From assembly GCA_018666235.1 (NCBI GenBank), contig JABJAB010000019.1, positions 8,931-72,930 of the forward strand: a stretch of DNA of 64,000 nt, written 5' to 3'. Of this stretch, positions 8,520 to 16,909 are shown one piece after another. The notes beneath the pieces were generated by a model. It worked only from the letters and a program-made list of their open reading frames with translations. It ran no database searches and was not told the DNA's origin. The stretch is from Ilumatobacter sp. (GTDB taxonomy: Bacteria > Actinomycetota > Acidimicrobiia > Acidimicrobiales > Ilumatobacteraceae). A program made the position numbers and the translations under genes. Every line of letters begins with the position of its first letter. Position 1 is the stretch's first letter.

Positions 8520-9293
8520 TCACCCAACGCTGAACTGGATCAGGCGCGCGAATTCGTCAGGGTCGAGACTCGCTCCCCCGACGAGTGCTCCGTCAATATC
8601 GGGCTGACCCATCAACTCCGCGGCATTTCCGGCCTTGACCGACCCGCCGTACTGCACGCGGAGCGCATCAGCGGTCGCGTCGTCGGTGAGGTCGCGCACC
8701 CGCTCGCGAATCGCATGACACACCGACTGAGCGTCGTCTGCTGTCGCTGTCTGACCGGTGCCAATCGCCCAGATCGGCTCGTAGGCGACGACGAGCACCG
8801 CGATCTGCTCGTTGCTCCGACCGGCCAAGGCCGCCTCGATCTGGCCCAGTACCTTGGTTTCGGTCTCGCCAGCCTCGCGCTCTGCAAGTGTTTCACCACA
8901 GCACACAATGGGCGTCATGCCGTGCTGCTGGATAGCGGCCACCTTCTTGTTGACCATCTCGTCGGTCTCGCCGAAAATCTCGCGACGCTCGCTGTGGCCG
9001 ACGACCACGTACTCGACGTTCAACTTCTCCAGAAAGACCGGCGCCACTTCACCAGTGAACGCACCGCTGTCTTCCCAGTGACAGTGCTGGGCACCGACCC
9101 TGAGGTCGAGATCTTCGCTGTCGATCAGCGTCTGCACACTCCGAATATCCGTGAACGGCGGGTGAATACTCACGTCGATCTGCTCAAAGATGTCCTTTGG
9201 CAGCAAGTAGTGCAGCTTCTGCACGGTCTGGATGGCCTCGAAGTGGTTGAGGTTCATCTTCCAGTTGCCTGAGATGAGGGGTTTGCGAGTCAT
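8520..9293 (-). CDS. tpiA: triosephosphate isomerase
   Basis: This enzyme interconverts dihydroxyacetone phosphate and glyceraldehyde 3-phosphate in glycolysis. The 257-residue TIM barrel shows the N-terminal GNWKMNL with the active-site Asn and Lys, the catalytic His in VVGHSERR near residue 100, the catalytic Glu in AYEPIWAIGTG near residue 170, and the phosphate-binding YGGSVKAGNA and GALVGGASL near the C-terminus. Its ATG overlaps the pgk stop by 4 nt. It is the last glycolytic gene before the opp transporter cassette. Confidence 0.97.
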   Translation of the reverse strand: MTRKPLISGNWKMNLNHFEAIQTVQKLHYLLPKDIFEQIDVSIHPPFTDIRSVQTLIDSEDLDLRVGAQHCHWEDSGAFTGEVAPVFLEKLNVEYVVVGHSERREIFGETDEMVNKKVAAIQQHGMTPIVCCGETLAEREAGETETKVLGQIEAALAGRSNEQIAVLVVAYEPIWAIGTGQTATADDAQSVCHAIRERVRDLTDDATADALRVQYGGSVKAGNAAELMGQPDIDGALVGGASLDPDEFARLIQFSVG

Positions 9294-10417
9294 GTCGTCA
9301 TTCCTGTTCTGAGAGCTTCGAGGCCGGGGAGGTCGCCATTCTCGAGAAGCTCGAGGCTGGCCCCTCCCCCGGTTGACACGTGATCGACCTCGTCGTCGAG
9401 CTTGAATTGTGCGAGTGCCGCAGCAGAGTCGCCGCCGCCGACGACAGTGAACGCTTTGGTGTCCGCCATCGCCTGCGCCACGGTGCGCGTCCCCGACGCG
9501 AAACGTTCGTCTTCGAACATGCCCATCGGGCCGTTCCAGAACACCATGCGGGCGTCCATGATGACGTCGGTGAACGCGGCTGCCGAGCCGGGCCCGATGT
9601 CATAGCCGATACTGCCCTCACCCAGCCGGCTCCCAAACTGAGCGAAGTTGCCGCCGGCGTCTGTGCCGTTGATGTCGTCGGGAAGATGGATGGTCTTGCC
9701 AAGTTCAGCCGCCTTGGCCAGCAAGCCTGCACACACGTCGACCTGGTCGGGTTCGTGGAGCGATGCACCCACCTGTTTGCCCTGCGCGAGGAAAAACGTG
9801 AAGCACATCGCGCCGCCGATGACGATCTCGTCGACAATCTCGAGCAGCGCCTCGATCACGCCAAGCTTGTCGGACACCTTGGCGCCACCGAGCACAGCAA
9901 CGAACGGGTGCTTCGGCCTGTTGCGCAGACCCAGCAGGACATCGACTTCCTTCTCCAGCAGGCGCCCCATGGCCGAGGGGACGTGTTGTGGGGGACCGAC
10001 AATCGACGCGTGGGCGCGGTGTGACGCTCCGAACGCATCGTTGACATAGCCGTCGATGCCGTCAGTCAACTGCGCGACGAAGTCCGAGCTGTTTCCGGTC
10101 TCCCCCGGGTCGAATCGAAGGTTCTCGATCAGCTCGACGCCGGGCGCGAGTTCGGCGAGCCGAGCGCGCACAGCGTCCATCGCGTACCTGGGATCGGGCG
10201 CGCCCTTCGGCCGACCGAGGTGGCTCCCGCAGACGACGAATGCTCCGCGCTCGGTCAACCACTTGATGGTGGGCAGCGCAGCACGAATTCGGAAATCGTC
10301 GGTGATCGCACCACTTTCGTCGAGCGGCACGTTGAAGTCGGTCCGCACGAAGATGCGCTGACCCGACAGGTCACCGAGGTGAGCTGCAAGGTCTTCGAGG
10401 CGTGGAATATCAGTCAT
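9290..10417 (-). CDS. pgk: phosphoglycerate kinase
   Basis: This kinase makes ATP from 1,3-bisphosphoglycerate in glycolysis. The 375-residue protein has the N-terminal FVRTDFNVPLD, the substrate-binding CGSHLGRPKG, the hinge region VAVLGGAKVSDKLGV, and the nucleotide-binding FWNGPMGMFE and VGGGDSAAAL. At 375 residues it is slightly shorter than most bacterial enzymes (about 390-400), but no motif is missing. I use the ATG at 10417; a TTG immediately precedes it. It lies 12 nt after gap and overlaps tpiA. Confidence 0.97.
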   Translation of the reverse strand: MTDIPRLEDLAAHLGDLSGQRIFVRTDFNVPLDESGAITDDFRIRAALPTIKWLTERGAFVVCGSHLGRPKGAPDPRYAMDAVRARLAELAPGVELIENLRFDPGETGNSSDFVAQLTDGIDGYVNDAFGASHRAHASIVGPPQHVPSAMGRLLEKEVDVLLGLRNRPKHPFVAVLGGAKVSDKLGVIEALLEIVDEIVIGGAMCFTFFLAQGKQVGASLHEPDQVDVCAGLLAKAAELGKTIHLPDDINGTDAGGNFAQFGSRLGEGSIGYDIGPGSAAAFTDVIMDARMVFWNGPMGMFEDERFASGTRTVAQAMADTKAFTVVGGGDSAAALAQFKLDDEVDHVSTGGGASLELLENGDLPGLEALRTGMTT

Positions 10418-10429
10418 CAAGCGCGGTGT

Positions 10430-11443
10430 TCAGCGCTTGACCTTGGCACCGGCGAACAGCGTCATGTCGACGAGACGGTTCGAGTAACCCCACTCGTTGT
10501 CGTACCAACCGTTGACCTTGACCATCTTGCCTTGCACCTGAGTCATGCCGGCATCGAACGTGCAGCTCGAGGGATCGGTGACGATGTCGCTCGACACAAT
10601 CGGTGCCTCGGTGTAGCTGAGGACGTCCTTGAGCGGGCCGGACTTGGCTGCCTTGGCGAATGCTGCGTTGATCTCATCGACCGACGCCTTCTTCTTCAGG
10701 TTGGCGGTGAAGTCGGTCAGCGACCCGGTCGGCACGGGCACGCGCAGGGCGCCGCCGTCGAGCTTGCCCTTCATCGATTCCATCACCAATGCTGTCGCAC
10801 GTGCTGCACCCGTCGACGTCGGGATGATGTTGATCGCCGCAGCGCGAGCCCGGCGGAGATCCTTGTGCGGACCGTCGACCAACGCCTGGTCGCCGGTGTA
10901 TGCGTGGATCGTCGTCATGAGGCCTTCGACGACGCCGAAGGCATCGTCGAGCACCTTGACCAACGGCACGATGCAGTTGGTGGTGCAGCTCGCGTTCGAG
11001 ATCACCTTGTGTTGGCTGATGCGGAAATCCTTGTGGTTAACGCCGTACACGAACGTGGCGTCAGCTTCGCTACACGGTGCCGAGACGATGACCAACGGGG
11101 CGCCAGCATCGAGATGCGCACTCGCGGCATCGCGGGAGTTGAAGAAACCGGTCGACTCGATGACCACATCGACGCCAAGCTCGCCCCAGGGCAGGTCACC
11201 CGGGTTGCGCTCACTGAGCACCTTCAATACATCGTCCCCAACCTTGATGCCGCCCTTGACGACCTTGACCGTGTCGGGGAAACGACCCAACACCGAGTCG
11301 TACTGCAGCAGGTGAGCCATCTGATCGAGTGAGCCCAGATCGTTGACAGCGACAAAATCGATGTCGGCGCCCTGCGCCTTTGCCGCACGGAAGAAGTTGC
11401 GGCCGATCCGTCCGAAGCCGTTGATGCCGACGCGAACTGTCAT
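10430..11443 (-). CDS. gap: glyceraldehyde-3-phosphate dehydrogenase
   Basis: This enzyme oxidises glyceraldehyde 3-phosphate with NAD(P)+ and phosphate. The 337-residue protein has the Rossmann motif VGINGFGRIGRNFFRA at its start, the catalytic cysteine in SNASCTTNC near residue 155, and the C-terminal VNGWYDNEWGYSNRLVD. I set the start at the ATG at 11443, which follows AAGGA at good spacing; an upstream in-frame extension to 11548 is not family-like. It heads the gap-pgk-tpiA operon. Confidence 0.97.
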   Translation of the reverse strand: MTVRVGINGFGRIGRNFFRAAKAQGADIDFVAVNDLGSLDQMAHLLQYDSVLGRFPDTVKVVKGGIKVGDDVLKVLSERNPGDLPWGELGVDVVIESTGFFNSRDAASAHLDAGAPLVIVSAPCSEADATFVYGVNHKDFRISQHKVISNASCTTNCIVPLVKVLDDAFGVVEGLMTTIHAYTGDQALVDGPHKDLRRARAAAINIIPTSTGAARATALVMESMKGKLDGGALRVPVPTGSLTDFTANLKKKASVDEINAAFAKAAKSGPLKDVLSYTEAPIVSSDIVTDPSSCTFDAGMTQVQGKMVKVNGWYDNEWGYSNRLVDMTLFAGAKVKR

Positions 11444-11607
11444 GTGATGATCCTTTTGGGTTGGTGTCGAGGGGGTGTTGCGAGCAGCGCGGAGACGCGC
11501 CGCCGGTCGGTGTGACCTGCTGTCGACTGTAGCGGCTTGGACCGGCACTGCTGGTTGACACGGTTCCGCGATTCGACGGCGGCGTCAGCTTGCTGGGTCG
11601 ACGCGTG

Positions 11608-12453
11608 TCAGCTCGCCAGATTGAGATGCTTGGCACGCACTGCGACGCCTCGAGCGCGGAGCCGAGCGGCCAGTTCTTCAGTGACCGCCACCGATCGGTG
11701 TCGTCCGCCAGTGCACCCGATCGCCACCGTCAGGTAGCTCCGACCCTCGGCCTCGTACTGCGGGAGCAGCGAGGCGAGAAGCTCGTCGATGCGGTCGACG
11801 AAGTCGCTCCCAGCCGACGTCTCGAGGACGTAGTCGCTGACTTTCGGATCGTGACCGGTGAGTGGCCGCAGCGCCTCATCCCAATGCGGATTGGGCAGGA
11901 ATCGAACGTCGAGCACCATGTCAGCATCAAGTGGCAAGCCATGTTTGAAGCCGAAGCTCTCCACGGCGACCTGCAACCGCGACTCGGTACCGGTGTCGAA
12001 CGCATGAAGGATTCGATCCTTCAGCTGGTGCACGTTGAGATCGGTCGTATCGATCACCAGGTCCGCCGCGCCGCGGACAGGATCAAGTTCGGATCGTTCG
12101 AGCTCGATCGATTCGACCAGTCCAGCCGCTTCACCGGCAAGCGGGTGGCGACGCCGAGTGGCGTCGTACCGTTTGACGAGCTGCTTGGTGCTCGCATCAA
12201 GGAAGAGCAGCCGCACCCGATGGCCGTCTGCGCGCAACTTGGCAACCTTCGGCAACACATTTTCGTGATCCCGGCCACCGACAAGTGCAAGCCGGGAGAT
12301 CTCACTGCCTGGTTTGGCGGCCAGATCGACGATCGTGTCGACGAGTGCCGTCGGCAGGTTGTCGACCACGTACCAACCGAGGTCTTCAAGCACGTCTGCC
12401 GCGCCTGACCGCCCCGCTCCCGACAAACCGGAGATGAGCACGATCTCAGCCAT
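11608..12453 (-). CDS. rapZ: RapZ/YvcJ-family nucleotide-binding protein
   Basis: This 281-residue P-loop protein has Walker A GLSGAGRS near residue 9, followed by the family phrase LEDLGWYVVDNLP. The C-terminal half has the characteristic GCTGGRHRSVAVTEEL. In proteobacteria RapZ is an RNase adapter that controls amino-sugar synthesis; in actinobacteria the role is less clear. It normally sits with yvcK and whiA upstream of gap, but here 164 nt separate it from gap and neither partner is present. A TATCCT box 8 nt before the ATG suggests a leaderless transcript. Confidence 0.92.
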   Translation of the reverse strand: MAEIVLISGLSGAGRSGAADVLEDLGWYVVDNLPTALVDTIVDLAAKPGSEISRLALVGGRDHENVLPKVAKLRADGHRVRLLFLDASTKQLVKRYDATRRRHPLAGEAAGLVESIELERSELDPVRGAADLVIDTTDLNVHQLKDRILHAFDTGTESRLQVAVESFGFKHGLPLDADMVLDVRFLPNPHWDEALRPLTGHDPKVSDYVLETSAGSDFVDRIDELLASLLPQYEAEGRSYLTVAIGCTGGRHRSVAVTEELAARLRARGVAVRAKHLNLAS

Positions 12454-12517
12454 CGCCCGGCAGGATACCGATCTCGATGCGACGTCTGTGTCCGGTCGCG
12501 CTCCGACCAGGACCAGA

Positions 12518-12532
12518 TGGTGCCAGGCACCA
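12518..12532. repeat. 15-nt palindrome, copy 1
   Basis: TGGTGCC-A-GGCACCA is a perfect 7-bp inverted repeat with a 1-nt centre, 5 nt beyond the stop of the SDR gene. A second copy with a central T lies at 25666-25680, 8 nt beyond the uvrB stop. In both, the gene-proximal flank contains GTCGTC. Confidence 0.7.
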
Positions 12533-12537
12533 AGTCG

Positions 12538-13323
12538 TCAGCGACGACCGCCGTCGACCAGGAACTGCTGGGCAGAACATGCAGCGCCGTCGTCTGCGGC
12601 GAGGAACAACACCATTTGGGCGAACTCTGCCGGGTAAATGCGCCGCTTGATTGCCTGATCGCGCAACGTCCCTGCCTCGCCCTCCTCGCTCCACCACTTG
12701 GTCAGCTGCTTTTCGGTCGCGACCCATCCGGGCAGCACCGTGTTGACCCGCACATTGTCGGGCCCAAACGTGCGAGCGAGCGTGCGCGTGATTCCCTCCA
12801 CCCCCGACTTGGCGATCGCGTAGCCCGGAAAGAAGTCTTCCTGCATCATGTAGCTGCTTGACCCGATGTTGATGATCGATCCGTTCTGCGCTTCGATCAT
12901 CCCAGGCGCTGCGGCTTGGATCGTGAAGAAGTAGTGCCGCAGGTTCGTGTTCATACGGTCGTCCCAATCGTCTGCTGACAACTCTTCCCACGTATGACGT
13001 TCATCGCTCGCTGCGTTGTTGACGAGCACCGTGAGCCCTCCGAGGTCGGCCTGCGCCTGGCGCACCGCTGCCTGCGTCGCGTTGATGTCGACCAGGTCCA
13101 CCTCGTAGAAACGTGGGGTATGGCGCGGGTCCGAGCCCGCGCATCGCTCAACCGTCTCGACCCCCTTGGCCGCGTTGATGTCAGCAAAACCGACCTTGCT
13201 TCCTTGCCGCACAAATTCTTCAACGATCGCGGCGCCGATGCCGTCGGCTCCACCGGTGATAAAGACGGTTCGGTCGACGAGCGAGGGGTACGTGGCGTAG
13301 GTGGCAGTGTTTGGGACGTTCAT
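12538..13323 (-). CDS. short-chain dehydrogenase/reductase
   Basis: This 261-residue NAD(P)-dependent oxidoreductase of the classical SDR family has the cofactor motif TGGADGIG near residue 25, NNAA near residue 104, the catalytic Ser in INIGSSSYM, and YAIAK (Tyr-x-x-x-Lys) near residue 160. The loop VLPGWVATE completes the fold. The start is taken at the ATG at 13323, which overlaps the TGA of the upstream hydrolase and has GGAG before it. With its neighbours it probably forms a sugar or sugar-acid oxidation pathway. Confidence 0.9.
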   Translation of the reverse strand: MNVPNTATYATYPSLVDRTVFITGGADGIGAAIVEEFVRQGSKVGFADINAAKGVETVERCAGSDPRHTPRFYEVDLVDINATQAAVRQAQADLGGLTVLVNNAASDERHTWEELSADDWDDRMNTNLRHYFFTIQAAAPGMIEAQNGSIINIGSSSYMMQEDFFPGYAIAKSGVEGITRTLARTFGPDNVRVNTVLPGWVATEKQLTKWWSEEGEAGTLRDQAIKRRIYPAEFAQMVLFLAADDGAACSAQQFLVDGGRR

Positions 13324-14198
13324 CAGTATCTCCATGCAGGTGTGTCATTGAAGTAGAGCTGGTCAGGGTTGTCGACGAGGATTTGGCGCCGCGTGTGAGC
13401 GTCGGGCACCCATCGTTCGAGTTGCGTTGCAAGCGTTCCCGGCGACGGCTGCTTCGGCTGGCCTGGATGCGGCCAGTTCGATGCCCACAGCAAGCGGTCG
13501 GGTGCGGCCTCGACCAGCGCGTCGAGCAGCGGATCGAGATCACCGTGGTCTTGAGCAGAATCGGTGACCGGCTCGGTCGAGGACTCGTACGGAGCAGACA
13601 GCTTCACCCATCCGCGTCCCGATTGCGCGATATCGATGAGCGCTGCAAAGTTCGGGTCGCCGACGTCGACCGGCGGCATGAAGCGACCGACGTGGTCGAT
13701 GACAACATCAACCGGCAACGCAAGAAGCTGCTCGCGGCGGCCAGCCAGTTCGCGACCGTTGAGCTGCACTTGGATGTGCCAGCCAAATGGGGCAATCCGC
13801 GCGGCGACGTCGTCCAGCATCGACCACGGAACCGCACCCCCGGAAAGCATGTGAAAGCGAGCCCCGCACACACCGAGGTCGGTGAGGCGGCTCAGCTCGG
13901 CGACAGGGGTGGACGAGTCGACGACCATCACACCTCGCGCCGCCTCGCCGAACGACGCCAACGCGTCGAGCTGGCAGCTGTTATCCAAGCCGTAGGTCGT
14001 CGGCTGAACGATCACGAGCCGATCGAGTCCGAGCAGCCGCTGAACCTTTCGATACTCGTCAGGCGTCGCGTCGGGCGGGTGAAGCAGAGCGGTCGACGAC
14101 GCGGGAAACGCATGATCGTAAAAATGAAGGTGCGTGTCGCAACTCCCTTGAATCGCCGTGACCGGCTGGCCTGATGCGGGCAGAGACAGCTCGCTCAT
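13323..14198 (-). CDS. amidohydrolase-like TIM-barrel lactonase/isomerase (COG3618 type)
   Basis: This 291-residue protein belongs to the family that includes 2-pyrone-4,6-dicarboxylate lactonase and D-galactarolactone isomerase. Visible marks are the N-terminal DTHLHFYD (metal or substrate histidines), VIDHVGRF near residue 165, and LLWASNWPHP near residue 245. Its genes on both sides overlap it by 1-4 nt and encode dehydrogenases, so hydrolysis or isomerisation of a sugar-derived lactone is the best guess. The substrate is unknown. Confidence 0.85.
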   Translation of the reverse strand: MSELSLPASGQPVTAIQGSCDTHLHFYDHAFPASSTALLHPPDATPDEYRKVQRLLGLDRLVIVQPTTYGLDNSCQLDALASFGEAARGVMVVDSSTPVAELSRLTDLGVCGARFHMLSGGAVPWSMLDDVAARIAPFGWHIQVQLNGRELAGRREQLLALPVDVVIDHVGRFMPPVDVGDPNFAALIDIAQSGRGWVKLSAPYESSTEPVTDSAQDHGDLDPLLDALVEAAPDRLLWASNWPHPGQPKQPSPGTLATQLERWVPDAHTRRQILVDNPDQLYFNDTPAWRY

Positions 14199-15202
14199 CG
14201 CGACCAGTACTCGCGGAGACGACGAGCATCTTCAGCGTTGACCGACCGTGGCGGAATCAAGCCGGCGATCATTGCGCCGACCTGTTCGACGCTACTCGCC
14301 GCTTGAGCATCCGCGTTCTGTGGAGTGAGCCCTCCGAGGTGTGGCGTTGCCACGACTTGCGGGTGGGCCGCCAGAGCGGCGCTTGGACGTTGATCAGCAG
14401 CCCGGCCGACATCCAAACCGACAGCGCGCAGGTGTCCCGAATCGAGCGCACTGCGCACGGCGCCCTCGTCGAGGAGCTCGCCTCTCGAGACGTTGATCAG
14501 GGTTGCGCCTGCCTTCATCGCTGCGAGTTCGGCCGCCCCGATCATGTTCTCCGTGTCCGCTGTCGCCTGGGCGAGCGGGAACACGACGTCTGCCTCAGCA
14601 AGCAGTTGACCAAATCCGACCCGCACTGCCGGAGCCTCAACCTCATCGACGAACGGGTCGGCGACAAGCACCTCCATGCCAATCGCTGAGAGCAGACCGG
14701 CAAGGTACGAACCGATCGCGCCGTACCCGATGATCCCCGCAGTCTGGCCACGCAGCTGCAGACCCGGGCGCTGCGGCGGCTCGGTCCCGCTGCGATAGTC
14801 CACGACCGATGTGGCGATATGGCGTGAGGTCGCCAGGAGAAGTCCGAGGGCGAGCTCGGCCGTCGAGGCGACGAAGCTCTTGGCGGCGCGGGCGACGAGC
14901 ACGCCGTGCGACGATGCGGCTGCAACATCGATCGTGCTGATGTCAACCGCGCAGCGCAAGAATGCCTTGAGGTCTGGCAAAGCCTCGAAGACGGCGGCGT
15001 CCCCGCCGGTTGCTCGGTGCGCGACGATGACGTCGCACCCGGCCGCCGCTTCGATCAACTCCTCGGTCGAAAGGTCGCGATCGAATGGGTTCAGCGTGAC
15101 CCTTGCGATCGCCTGCAGATCTGGAAGAGCTCGGGCGTAGTACGCATCAAGGTCCTCCGGGCTGTGGGTCACGAACACCTTCACGCCGACCAAGTCTCCC
15201 AC
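14195..15202 (-). CDS. D-isomer-specific 2-hydroxyacid dehydrogenase
   Basis: This 335-residue NAD-dependent dehydrogenase has the Rossmann motif IGYGAIGSYLAGLL near residue 153. Active-site arginine, glutamate and histidine lie in INVSRGELLDE, the DVGRAADQRP region and ATPHLGGLTPQN. It resembles phosphoglycerate or glyoxylate reductase relatives and would interconvert 2-hydroxy and 2-oxo acids. The start is GTG at 15202; a second in-frame GTG six codons later is also possible. It leads a three-gene operon with overlapping reading frames. Confidence 0.9.
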   Translation of the reverse strand: MGDLVGVKVFVTHSPEDLDAYYARALPDLQAIARVTLNPFDRDLSTEELIEAAAGCDVIVAHRATGGDAAVFEALPDLKAFLRCAVDISTIDVAAASSHGVLVARAAKSFVASTAELALGLLLATSRHIATSVVDYRSGTEPPQRPGLQLRGQTAGIIGYGAIGSYLAGLLSAIGMEVLVADPFVDEVEAPAVRVGFGQLLAEADVVFPLAQATADTENMIGAAELAAMKAGATLINVSRGELLDEGAVRSALDSGHLRAVGLDVGRAADQRPSAALAAHPQVVATPHLGGLTPQNADAQAASSVEQVGAMIAGLIPPRSVNAEDARRLREYWSR

Positions 15203-15233
15203 GCTGACGCCGTCCGGTCACTCCGTTCGGCGG

Positions 15234-15968
15234 TCATCGCATTTTGCGAAGACGGAAGTACAGCAGCCGAGGGAATGCTGCCGCGGCTGCATAGGACTCA
15301 GACCGAGCCAAAAAGCCCGGCGGCGGTGACGGCTCGACCATCCGCTCAATCACAAGACCATGCTCGGCCAAGGCGTTCACGTAGCGCGACATCGGCCGAT
15401 GAATGAACCGGATGAACACATCCTTCTCCACCTGTTCCACCGTCGACGCCTCCACGAGATACGGACCGAGGCGCCAGTACTGCTCCGGGGGGTCAACCAT
15501 GTGATCGTCGATCCAGCCGGCATCGGGCGTTTGCAGAATCGGATGATTGAGAAAGAAGCAGAAGCGTCCGCCGAGTTCGAGCACCCGCGCCACCTCGGCG
15601 ATGGCATCGTCGACGTCATCAATGTGTTCGAACACCAAGCACGCGACGGCCGCATCGAAGGACTCGTCAGCGAAGGGCAATGCGGCCGCACCCGCTCGAG
15701 CGAAGGCTGGACCGCCTCCGCGCTCGGCGGCAACTCGCACGCAGTTCCATGTCGGGTCGATGCTGACCACCGTGCTCCCTTGCGCTGCAGCGAGACGCGA
15801 GATTTGACCGTCACCACAGCCGATGTCAAGTACATGTCGAGCACCCTCCAATTCCGCTCCCGCCATCGGCAGGATCTGCTCCTCGTACTCAGGATCAGCC
15901 CCGTCGGTGAATCCATCGATCCACCAGCCGGCATGATCCTCCCAGAGGTTCTCGTTCTGCTCGTCCAC
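15234..15968 (-). CDS. SAM-dependent class I methyltransferase
   Basis: The 244-residue protein has the SAM-binding motif VLDIGCGDGQ near residue 46, the acidic second motif VVSIDPT, and the LPFADESFDAA and VLELGGRF segments of Methyltransf_11 proteins. The acceptor is unknown. It is transcribed away from the F420-type oxidoreductase across only 37 nt. A TAGCCT box on its strand at 15975-15980 sits 6 nt before the GTG, so the transcript is probably leaderless. Confidence 0.88.
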   Translation of the reverse strand: MDEQNENLWEDHAGWWIDGFTDGADPEYEEQILPMAGAELEGARHVLDIGCGDGQISRLAAAQGSTVVSIDPTWNCVRVAAERGGGPAFARAGAAALPFADESFDAAVACLVFEHIDDVDDAIAEVARVLELGGRFCFFLNHPILQTPDAGWIDDHMVDPPEQYWRLGPYLVEASTVEQVEKDVFIRFIHRPMSRYVNALAEHGLVIERMVEPSPPPGFLARSESYAAAAAFPRLLYFRLRKMR

Positions 15969-16005
15969 TCGCGCAGGCTACGCACGACTCACCTACCGTG
16001 TTGGG
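15969..16005. promoter_or_regulatory. 37-nt divergent promoter region with two TAnnnT boxes
   Basis: The minus strand carries TAGCCT at 15975-15980, 6 nt before the methyltransferase GTG. The plus strand carries TACCGT at 15994-15999, 6 nt before the oxidoreductase ATG. No ribosome binding site precedes either start. The two promoters must overlap upstream of their -10 boxes. Confidence 0.55.
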
Positions 16006-16908
16006 ATGTTGTTTTCCGTGTGGCCCAATCCCAGCCGACCGATGAATGAGGTGCTCGACCTCGCGAAGATGGCCGACGACGACGGCTGGTACTGCTTCTG
16101 GTACGCGGACCACTACATGGAGAACACCGGTGACGAGTCATTGAAGCCGGGTCCAGTTCATGAGTGCTGGACCGTGCTGCCGGCTGTCGCAGCGGTCACC
16201 CAGCGGGTCCGGCTCGGGCCGCTCGTGTCACCGACCTCGGTCCATCACCCCGCGCTGCTGGCAAACCGCGCCGGAACCCTCGACCAGCTCTCGAACGGAC
16301 GGTTCGTGCTCGGCCTCGGCGCCGGCTGGCAGATCAATGAACATGCCGCATACGGCATCGAATTGGAGGCGCCCGGGACACGCGTCGGCCGGTTCGAAGA
16401 GTCGATCCAGATCATCAAGTCATTGCTCGCCAACGATCACACGACCTTCAAGGGCAACTTCTACGACTTCACCGACGCGCCATGCGAGCCCAAACCGGTC
16501 CAGTCCCCGCTGCCGATCGCCGTGGGGACGGGCAGCCCCCGCATGCTGAAGATCACCGCCCGCCATGCCACCGACTGGAATACCTGGGGTGCTCCCGAAC
16601 TCGCTGCCGAACGGCACGCCGACTTCGTCGGAGCGTGCGAGTCGGTTGACGTCGACGCCACCGCCAAACACACCTCGGTGCAGGCAATGTTCTTCCTCGA
16701 CGGCGACGTCGACAAGATCGCCGCAAGCCCGATGGCAAGCCGCTCCATCGCCGGTTCGAACGAGCAGATCATCGATGCCCTCGGCCAGTACGCCGCGATC
16801 GGGTTCAAGGAAGTCATCGTCCCCGACTTCACCCTGGGCGGCACCGCAGAGGAACGCCTCGACGCCTACGCCCGCTTCCGCGACGACATCATCCCCAACG
16901 TCGACTGA
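16006..16908 (+). CDS. LLM-class F420-dependent oxidoreductase
   Basis: This 300-residue protein of the luciferase-like monooxygenase fold is of the kind that uses coenzyme F420 in actinobacteria. Family marks are the WYADHYMEN region near residue 33, the LGPLVSPTSVHHPALLANRAGTLDQ strand and helix in the middle of the barrel, GRFVLGLGAGW, and RVGRFEESIQIIKSL. The substrate is not predictable. It ends 1 nt before the convergent uvrC stop. F420 use is inferred from family and lineage, since FMN relatives have the same fold. Confidence 0.85.
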   Translation: MLFSVWPNPSRPMNEVLDLAKMADDDGWYCFWYADHYMENTGDESLKPGPVHECWTVLPAVAAVTQRVRLGPLVSPTSVHHPALLANRAGTLDQLSNGRFVLGLGAGWQINEHAAYGIELEAPGTRVGRFEESIQIIKSLLANDHTTFKGNFYDFTDAPCEPKPVQSPLPIAVGTGSPRMLKITARHATDWNTWGAPELAAERHADFVGACESVDVDATAKHTSVQAMFFLDGDVDKIAASPMASRSIAGSNEQIIDALGQYAAIGFKEVIVPDFTLGGTAEERLDAYARFRDDIIPNVD

Positions 16909-16909
16909 G

